Assembly: GCF_024586455.1 (NCBI RefSeq)
Contig: NC_065921.1
Coordinates: forward strand, 24,554,635-24,618,634
Direction: 5' to 3'
Length of the DNA stretch: 64,000 nucleotides
Origin: Bactrocera neohumeralis
Lineage: Eukaryota; Arthropoda; Insecta; Diptera; Tephritidae
Every line of letters starts with the position of its first letter. Position 1 is the stretch's first letter. Position numbers and translations under genes: made by a program. The notes beneath the pieces are model-generated. The model was given only the letters and a program-made list of their open reading frames with translations. It made no database searches and had not been told where the DNA came from. Positions 56,481 to 64,000 of the stretch are shown piece by piece.

Positions 56481-58340
56481 CTGTACAGAGTGTTGTTTAG
56501 ACTGCTCAATCCCTCGTCTTTTAGTTATTAATTTAGAAAGTTTTTTGTTTTTAAATTAAAAAAAATTTAATTTTGATAATAAAAAATATTTTTTTAATCA
56601 AATTGTTCTTATAAAATAAAACAAATGATAAAAATGAAAGAAAAAACTTTTAATATTAAAAATTTATTTTTTTCATTGTTAAAAAATTTAAAAATAAAAT
56701 ATTAAAAACATAATTTTTGTAATTAATTTTTTTTTTGTTTTTAAAGTTTTTAACCTTTTATAACTTTTATTTTTTTTTTATTTATGTGGACATTTAAAAA
56801 AAAATATTTTTATTTAATTTTTTATGTCATATTTTTTATTTTAATAATTTTTTAAATCTTTTATTTTCTTAATTTATTTTTTTTCAATTGTTTTTAATGT
56901 TCTAATTTGTGTTGAGTGTTGTTTAGATTGCTCAATCCCTCGTCTTTTAGTTATTAGTTTAAAAAATTTTTTGAATTTAAATTTTTTAACAAAAACAATT
57001 TAATTTTTGATAAAAGAAAAGTTTAGTTATTATTATTTTTCCTATTTAAATTTTTTTACGAATATTTCTGATTTTTTTTTTTTTTTGGCCAAAAAAAATT
57101 AATTTTTAATCAATTGTTTCTTATAAAATAAAATAAATGATGAAAATGAAATATAACACTTTTTATATTAAAAATTTAGTTTTTTTTTGTTAAAAAATTT
57201 AAAAACAAAATATTAAAAATAAAATTTTTGTTTGTTTTTAAAGTTTTTAACCTTTTAACAATTTTATATTTTTTTTATTTGTCTGGACATTTAAAAAAAA
57301 TAGTTTAATTTTTTATTTCATATTTTTTATTTTAATAATTTTTTAAATCTATTATTTTCTTAAATTATTTTTTTCCAATTGTTTTTAATGTTCTAATTTT
57401 TTTTATTTTTTAAATTTTCTTTAAATTTGTTTTCGAAGTCAAATACAAATTCATTTAATTTTATAATTTTCTCAAAATATAAATTTTTTTTTATAGTTAC
57501 TCTTTATTTTTATTTTTGTTTAAAATTTTTAAAATTTCTTTAATTAGGTTTTTAAGTTTGTTATATATCTTCAGTTTTGTTTTTATTTTTTAAATTTATT
57601 TATATTTTTCAATTCATTTTACTGTTTTTTTGAATTTTTTTCATCTTTATATTTAAAAAATTCAGTTAAATGCTTTAAATTTTCTTAATTTTTTTTCTAA
57701 ATGTTTAGTTAATTTTTAGGCTTTTTATTTTTGTTTGAGTAGTTTTTAATTTTTTTTAATTTTGTTTTAAATTTTTAAAATTTTTTTAATTGTATTTTTT
57801 ATTTTTTATCTTCAGTTTTTTCCTTATTTTTTAAATTTATTCATATTTTTCGATTAATTTTACTGTTTTAATCTTTTTTATTTTTTTAGTTTTCCTAATT
57901 TTTATATTTAATAAATTCAGTTAGTTTTTCAAATCCCTTAAATTTTTCTTCTAACTTTTCTATTAAATTTTAGGACTTTTTAATTTTAATATAATTTTTA
58001 AAAAATACTAAAATTTTTTTTTAAGGTTTTAAATTTTTTTAATTATGATCTCTAATTTTTTTTGAATATTTCGTATTTTTTTCAGCAAATTTTTTATATT
58101 TTATTCCTTTTTTCTCAAATTTATTTTCTATATTCTATTTTTATTGTAGTTAATTTTTTTTTAATTTACTTAAAATTTTTTTCTAGTTCTCTTTTTTTTC
58201 AAAAGTAACTTTAAATTATTTTAAGTTTTTAAACATCTTTCAACTTTTTAATTTATTTTTCTATTTTTTTGAAATTTTTAATATTTCAAAATAATTTTTT
58301 TTTATTCATAATTTATTTTACATTTTTTATTTTCTGATTT
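56481..58340. repeat. 1.8 kb AT-rich low-complexity tract with an internal duplication
   Basis: Nearly all A and T, mostly T-run-rich. GAGTGTTGTTTAGACTGCTC at 56488 and the next 20 or so bases recur at 56914 with a single change (AGATTGCTC), 426 bp later. The following DNA also aligns (CTTATAAAATAAAACAAATG near 56607 and CTTATAAAATAAAATAAATG near 57120). Confidence 0.7.
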
Positions 58341-58560
58341 AAGATTTTTTGTATAGATATATTTTTTTAATGTTTCTGTTGTGTTTTCCTTTTGTTGCAA
58401 TATCCGCCAAGGCCATGCGCCTCACTCTGACGTTCCTAAGCTTTTTTCTCGTCACTTTCTTTACGCCACATATTTTTCCAATTTTTTGCGTCTTCTTTTC
58501 CTTATCCATTTTCGTAGTAGCAGATGTTTTCCGTTTCACTGCGTCATCTTCAATGCTTTG
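58339..58560 (-). CDS. tentative Lys/Arg-rich reading frame (terminal exon or chance)
   Basis: The minus strand reads SQSIEDDAVKRKTSATTKMD, then KEKKTQKIGKICGVKKVTRK and LRNVRVRRMALADIATKGKH, ending KKIYLYKKS and a stop. AATAAA-type signals follow on the same strand near 58300-58325. The block is far less AT-rich than the tract to its left. An in-frame stop lies just before SQSI, so it would need a splice acceptor (CTCAAAG at about 58560) or start at the internal Met (near 58509). The plus strand of the same block is open too, as a Phe/Leu-rich frame. No family recognised. Confidence 0.25.
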   Translation of the reverse strand, partial: QSIEDDAVKRKTSATTKMDKEKKTQKIGKICGVKKVTRKKLRNVRVRRMALADIATKGKHNRNIKKIYLYKKS

Positions 58561-60994
58561 AGAAATTTAAAACGTCACTGCCGCCACCGCCGCTAACACC
58601 GCGCACACAAAAGCCAAGCGGCGCGGAGTGCGAGGCGCAATAACGTTGACAAATGTCCCTAACAGTCGGCTATGTTTGCAAATATACAAAGCTATGTGAA
58701 AATATATCTTTGTGTATGCCTTTTCCTCTGTCTTTATTGAAATTACATTCACTTTTCAAATTATGCTACTCCCGTGCTTCTTTTGTAATTGAAATTAATG
58801 TTGCTCATACGCCGTGGCATCCGTTGCGGCAGCTATCATACTCTAATACACTTATAATATTAATAGCAACCACATATGTGGGCACTGTTATGAATTTATC
58901 ATTTCTTTAAACTGTGCACAACAACAACAACAATTGCAAATGTAAAAATTATTTATGAAAACAATTTGATGTAAGAGAGTTGGCTGCCGCTACTCCTATA
59001 ACAGCCCAGTCAAATTGAATTTCTTCAAAAAGTCATTCGCACATCCATCTGTGTGTGATGTTTATTATATAAACATACATATATATGTGGGTACGTGCAT
59101 GTGTGAAGTCATTAGTTTTTGCCGCTCTTTCATTTAATACTTTCATTAATATTTCATGCCGTTTGTAAAACGTTTCAAGGCTGCAAGCGCCCAACTGACT
59201 TTTATCAAGCCAAATTGATGTGTGGAAATTTGTATCTTCTTTATTTTATTTCTGATTTATGTATTGAGGTATAAGCATGAAATATGGGTGTAGGCAAGGA
59301 AGTCAAACTTTCCAGAATTTTTTTAATAAATATTTTTAAAGCAGCGCTATCAACTCTGAAATATATGTATATTCTAAATATATATGTTTATAGTATATGT
59401 AAATAACAGAATCCCAGAAAAATTGCATACTCGCAACACATAAGATTATTTTAAAAACATTCACCAAATAAAGGGGACAATAAAACCCGTTTTACCAGTT
59501 TCCGTTGCCCAAAGCAGATGCCTGACGATACCTGAAACCTATATCTTCTCACTTTCATAAATAAAAATAAGATAAATGTCTGTATATTAATAAGATTACT
59601 ACTCCAAAACTGGTTTTCCAGTCCCATTGGTATTCAGCGCTTTATTCAGCAAACCTTACTTTTAGCTGAATCAGTGCTGAAGTGCTGAAACTTCAAAAGC
59701 TTGGTAGTTTCTTCCAGATTTATAACCTAAAGTATGTTCAAAATACCATGAAAGTCGGCATATAAGTCAAAATCTCTATTCGAAATTTTATTGTATACAA
59801 ATCCGGTGGAGGATAAAATTGATCGATCACTGCAAGGGAGATATAGCAAAACTCAAACCTGAATAGCGTTTTGTTATCTTAAATGTTCTATTCACTCCTT
59901 ACTCAAAAAGTAGCCTACATCAAATAAAATTCCAAAATCTTCTCATTTTTGAGTGCGTATAATATTAGTTATACATTCAGAAGCGAAATATTTCACGTAT
60001 TTTCCAAAAATCTGCTTTTAAGAAAGGTGCTTGGCCTAATTTTTTTCAATTAAGGCCTAACATCTGATAAAATTTTTAACTGGCTAAGAAGCTCCACCTT
60101 ATCAAAACAATTCCAGAAGAGAAAACAAATCATTTGTTCCCACGACAGTCGGGTCTACGTAACCGGTACGGCCCCGGATTTCTATCCGACCAAGGACTGT
60201 CAACACGACAGATTTATGCCGCTACAACAACAACAGAAAATACCATCATAAAACCAATAAAACCTCTATCAAGTAAATGGACTAAAAATCTCAAGCCAAC
60301 AAACCCCAGTGACGTCTTTTTTTGTTAAAAATTCTACAACCAAATATTAAAAAGACAAAAGTTTCAACAATTTGTCCCCAATAAAATTAGTTGAAAATAT
60401 TCATATCCTATTTTAACTCTACTATGAGTACATAATGGAACTGTTAGTTAATATGTAGTATAAAGCTGACTCACCTATTACTTTCATTGAAGTTTCTCCC
60501 TGTTTTTCTGTTGCGGATCTGTGTTCAAGGTAGACAAATTTGATACTTGGTGACTGTGTACGACCTCTGCTGAAACCAAAACAAAATATAATATTAGAAA
60601 CTGAGTTTGTACAAAATAATAAAATTATTTACACAAAAAAATCTATAATGATTTTTCTACCAAACATTAATATGATGTTTATGGCTTTAAAAAGTAAAAT
60701 AACAATGCATCTTTATCTTCATCATTGGTGTAGACACCGCTTACTTATGTATGCTTGCCTGTATACGGCCTTGAATTGCTGCTGCATCCTCTCAATTAAA
60801 CTTAGCACTCTTTCCTGGTCTCAGACCACAAAAAAAATTCAGCAAAATCCCTCTCTTTCCCTTCTTGACTTCAGATTGCCAGTAAATTATTTTTTCTTCT
60901 ATTTTTTTGTTATTATTTCACTCTTTTCCAATCGCTTTCATTCCAGTATGTGTATATTAAGCTTGACACGATGTTTCTAACACCCACAAGAAAA
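58561..60994. other. spacer, mostly unrecognised
   Basis: Short frames only. 60140-60245 (GTCGGGTCTACGTAACCGGT, then GCCGCTACAACAACAACAG) resembles a dispersed repeat I recall from tephritid DNA but cannot name. The 146-codon frame at 60540-60980 has no domain and overlaps an RTE scrap. Confidence 0.35.
60715..60800 (-). mobile_element. scrap of the RTE 3' end
   Basis: TCTTCATCATTGGTGTAGAC, then ACCGCTTACTTATGTATGC, resembles the 22.63 kb RTE tail (CTTCTTTATTGGCGTGGACA, then CCACTTACGCGATTATAGC) in the same orientation. Confidence 0.4.
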
Positions 60995-61650
60995 CATAGA
61001 AGACCCTTCGTCTCTATATACAGGCTCATTACTTTTTGAGATATCGTTTTGAAGTTTTGTACATACTTTGTATTCATTATGGACCTATTACTTTGTCGAA
61101 ATCGCTGATATCAGACGGTTATAACATAAATATGTCTTACAAACCGATCATTCAAACTCAACTACTTGTATGGAAAGCTTTTTTATTTTATGAGATATCT
61201 TCATGAAATTTGGTAGGGATTGTTATCCAAGGCATCGCTAAAAAATCCAAAGAAATTGTTCAGATCAGGCAACTATAGCACATAGCTGCCATACAAACCG
61301 ACCGTTTAAACTTAAGTCCTTATATAGAAAACATTTTTAATTGATGAGATATCTTTATGAAACTTAGCATAAATTATTTTTTATGGCACCGCTACAATAT
61401 TTGAAGAATTGGTTTAGATCGGACTACTATAGCATATATCTGTCATACAAACTGATCGATCAAACTCAAGGCCTTGTAGGAAAACCTCTTTTGTGTATCA
61501 AATTATCTTATTGAAATTTGGTACATATCCAAGACATTGCTATAACCTCCTAAGAAATTGTTTAGATCGGATCACTATAGCATATAGCTGCCATAAAAAC
61601 TGATCGATCAAACTGAAGCCTTTTATGAAAAACTTTTTTATTTTATTAGA
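60995..61650 (-). mobile_element. DINE-1-like Helitron fragment with internal repeats
   Basis: On the plus strand the inverse units ATAGCACATAGCTGCCATAC (about 61274), ATAGCATATATCTGTCATAC (61430) and ATAGCATATAGCTGCCATAA (61577) recur at about 147-156 bp. TTTTTGAGATATCGTTTT near 61030 is the inverse tail segment. No head was recognised. Confidence 0.65.
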
Positions 61651-63084
61651 TATCGTAAATATTCAAAAAATATTAATTTTGAACAATTTGTGAAAAATAT
61701 AAACCATTTTCAGAATCATAAAGCTTCACCTTCCACACAAAATTATTACAGAAACTTTAAATTGAGACTGAAAGAAAAATGTTTGTAACAATCACGCATA
61801 ATTTGAAATTTCAAATATATATTTGGTTAAGATGAGTAATAAGTAATATTTTCCTTACAACCTGTCCGAACTACTTAAATATACATATACAAGTACAATA
61901 TCGCTATACATAAATACAACAATAATTCCTTAGAAATAAATCGCCGACTACAAAACTCCCTCTCCTAAAAATAGTGCTTGTTGATGGCAAAAGGTCTATT
62001 GAAATTTTAATGCCAAAAGGTCAGTTTTACATATTCCATATACGACTTTCAAATTTGGTCCCAGCTAGTGCACTTATTTAGTGCGCAACGCCATCCGTCA
62101 ATTAAGTAAATAGTATTGCCACACATTCGCACAAACTGTGCTTTCAGAGATATTGCAGCAGCTTACGTTTGGTTGCGTTAGTGTCTGTGTCAAATTAACA
62201 CCCAAGCAATAAATCATCATATTTTTTTTTAGTTCCGACCCAAGGGGACACTTTGGTTGTTTTGTCACGGCTAAAAAGAAACCGACGAGGAAGACCAATA
62301 ATCAAAATAAAAATATGAATAAAAAGTAAACACCAAATAAACACGCTTAAAGTTCCTCAAAGCAAGCAATTTTTTTTAAGAAATTGAGTCGCTACTTGCA
62401 CGTCAGTGTTTGTGCTGGTGTGCGTGTGTGGCAATGAGTGTGCAAATGAAGAGATGCTTTTAAGCAAATTGTTCTGAAATTAATTGTGCGCGTTGCCGGC
62501 AGCGAGGTTGTGGCAAATAAGCGCAAATTGTGAAGAAGTAAAGGAAAATTTAGGAAATTATAAAAATAACGGTTCCCAACAAGCATTAGCGACTTGTATG
62601 TGCATGTGTAAGCGACTTTTTATTTCACTGCCAGCCAAGTTGATTTATTGACAGCACGAAGTTATCGAATTTGAAGTTCGTTTCTGCGCGATAATTTTTT
62701 TCTTCTTATTTAGATACTTTTTCATGCTTAGATATACCTAGGTATAACTGTATGTGATTACGTTTGCTTTGCGCAAATTTTTTCTGCCGATATTTCTCTT
62801 CACACAAGTAGATGCCTCTTTTCTTTTGAGTTGAGCACATATCGCATATCATTTTACAACAACAAGTGACAAAGAGAATTTGCGATTCCCGAAAATCATG
62901 GAACAAAGCAAGTGAGTAGGAGAACAGTACAGATTAATCAGCTTATAATGGCTGCAGTAGGAATGCTAAATTAAGGTATGTAGTGTGATAAGCAGAACAA
63001 AGCACTTAAGAAAATATTTTTGAAAATAACTATACAATCAAAACCAGTAGGAGCTTAAAATAAATGTTTATCTAGATAAAAAAT
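61651..63084. other. spacer, nothing recognised
   Basis: No gene or element seen; short TG runs near 62405-62440. Confidence 0.35.
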
Positions 63085-63690
63085 ACCAAAACCAAACTTT
63101 AACTTCAGTTGCTTCGAAACGATAATACCCTTCACAAATAGCAACGATGCCATATAAGAACTTGAAATTAGTCGGTCAACTTGTACGGCAACTATATGCT
63201 ATAATGGTTCGATCTGAACAATTTCTTCGGAGATTCTAGCGTTGGCTCCAACAATAACATCTGCTAAATTTTGTGAAGATATCCTATCAAATTAAAAAGT
63301 TTTTCATACAAGGACTTAAGTTTGATCGTTCAGTTTGTATGGCAGCTATATGCTAAAGTGCTCCGATCTGAACAATTTCATTGGAGATTGTAGCGATACC
63401 CTGTATAATAATTCGTGCCAAATTTCATGATGATATCTCATCAACTAAAGAAGTTTTCCATGCAAGGTCTTGAGTTTTATCGATAATTTGTATGACAGCT
63501 ATATGCTATAGTTGGTCGATATCGGAGGTCCCGATAAATGAGATTGCTGAGAAACCGACCTGTGCCAAATTTCAGATCCATATCTCAAAGGCTGAAAGAC
63601 TAGTTCGCGTATATATAGAAAGACTGACAGACACACATGGCTAAATCGACTCAGCTTATCATGCTGTTCACTTACATGTATATTTTATAT
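63085..63690 (+). mobile_element. DINE-1-like Helitron, three units
   Basis: The head TTTAACTTCAGTTGCTTCGA followed by ATAATACCCTTCAC is clear, then units at about 63189, 63353 and 63497, and the tail ATATCTCAAAGGCTGAAAGA, then ACACACATGGCTAAATCGAC near 63632. Confidence 0.7.
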
Positions 63691-63699
63691 GATGTTACA

Positions 63700-64000
63700 A
63701 AATTTGGTCAATCGATCAGCCCAGAACGTGAAATTTTCTGCTCACAGCAGTTTTCTCTCAATAAATCCATTGATTGGTGCAATATGTGGGAAGTGGCGCC
63801 GGGTTTGTTGAAAGCAAATGTCGCCGAGATCACGAGCTTCAATTTCAGGCATCAAATAGTCGGTTATCATGGTACAATAAGGGTCGTCCTTGACGGTTAC
63901 ATTCCCACGGGCATCATTTTTGAAAAAAAAAACGTTTGATCTTCCTGGAACTTTTCAAGAGCCCATAAGGGAAGGCGATGTCGCCTGGGAAGGTCGAGCG
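63700..64000 (-). pseudogene. Tc1/mariner-superfamily transposase fragment, runs off the window
   Basis: The minus strand, read from 64000 down, includes a fragment before the core, a DDPYCTMITDYLMPEI-like segment, and GATSHILHQSMDLLREK at about 63809-63755, where relatives have DGATCHTT and the second catalytic Asp. It is the same family as 13.7, 17.7, 29.5 and 36.2 kb. The 3' end fades near 63700 next to the Helitron tail; the 5' half is outside the window. Confidence 0.65.

Noticed and set aside
60540..60980. 146-codon plus-strand frame
   Set aside because: Low-complexity Lys/Asn then Phe/Ser-rich sequence that crosses an RTE 3' scrap; no domain.
1..64000. tRNA, rRNA or CRISPR array
   Set aside because: No tRNA B-box context (GGTTCGAATCC-like with matching arms) was found; regular repeats here are satellites or Helitron units, not short spaced identical repeats.

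Overview
The window looks like nuclear DNA of a higher dipteran. The AT-rich background, CAA/TTG- and CA/TG-rich spacers, short 68-82 nt introns with GTAAG donors, and the mix of degenerate mariner, RTE, Jockey-type and DINE-1-like Helitron sequences best fit a tephritid fruit fly such as Bactrocera, Zeugodacus or Ceratitis. That assignment is inference from sequence style; no search was run.

Only one host protein gene is well supported, on the plus strand from about 18.5 to 28.7 kb. A likely 5' UTR (18503-19166) leads into a 2.44 kb coding exon (19167-21606). Exons at 21675-21768 and 21851-21967 follow with consistent splice phase. The transcript then has two compatible continuations. One is a nearby terminal exon (22050-22101) with a stop codon and an AATAAA signal, giving a soluble protein of about 900 residues. 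The other crosses a 5.9 kb intron full of transposon debris to exons at 27914-27992 and 28117-28246, which add an Arg/His/Lys-rich stretch and one transmembrane helix. The membrane form may end in a tentative exon at 28616-28695 or continue beyond the window. I do not recognise the family.

The rest is intergenic or intronic DNA rich in repeats. Left part (0.9-18.3 kb): a mariner deletion derivative, two Helitrons, a small TIR element, non-LTR fragments, and two tandem arrays carrying GTGGCAAC in opposite orientation (11.8-13.1 and 15.4-16.7 kb), with transposase fragments between and beyond them. Middle (28.7-45.7 kb): broken Tc1/mariner-type transposases, RNase H ends of non-LTR elements, a 1.6 kb domain packed with AAGCTTTT (31.6-33.2 kb), and a 1.5 kb TTCCGAA minisatellite containing a perfect 31 bp inverted repeat (41.7-43.2 kb). 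Right part (45.7-64 kb): Helitrons with roughly 154 bp internal repeats, another mariner copy, a second short TIR element, a degenerate Jockey-type element, a long AT-rich tract with an internal duplication, and a TATA-Inr pair at 49.15 kb that may be a promoter.

Every transposon protein here appears broken. The open questions are the two-form host gene, the opposed satellite arrays, the AAGCTTTT domain, the hairpin inside the minisatellite, and a few weak exon or promoter candidates.
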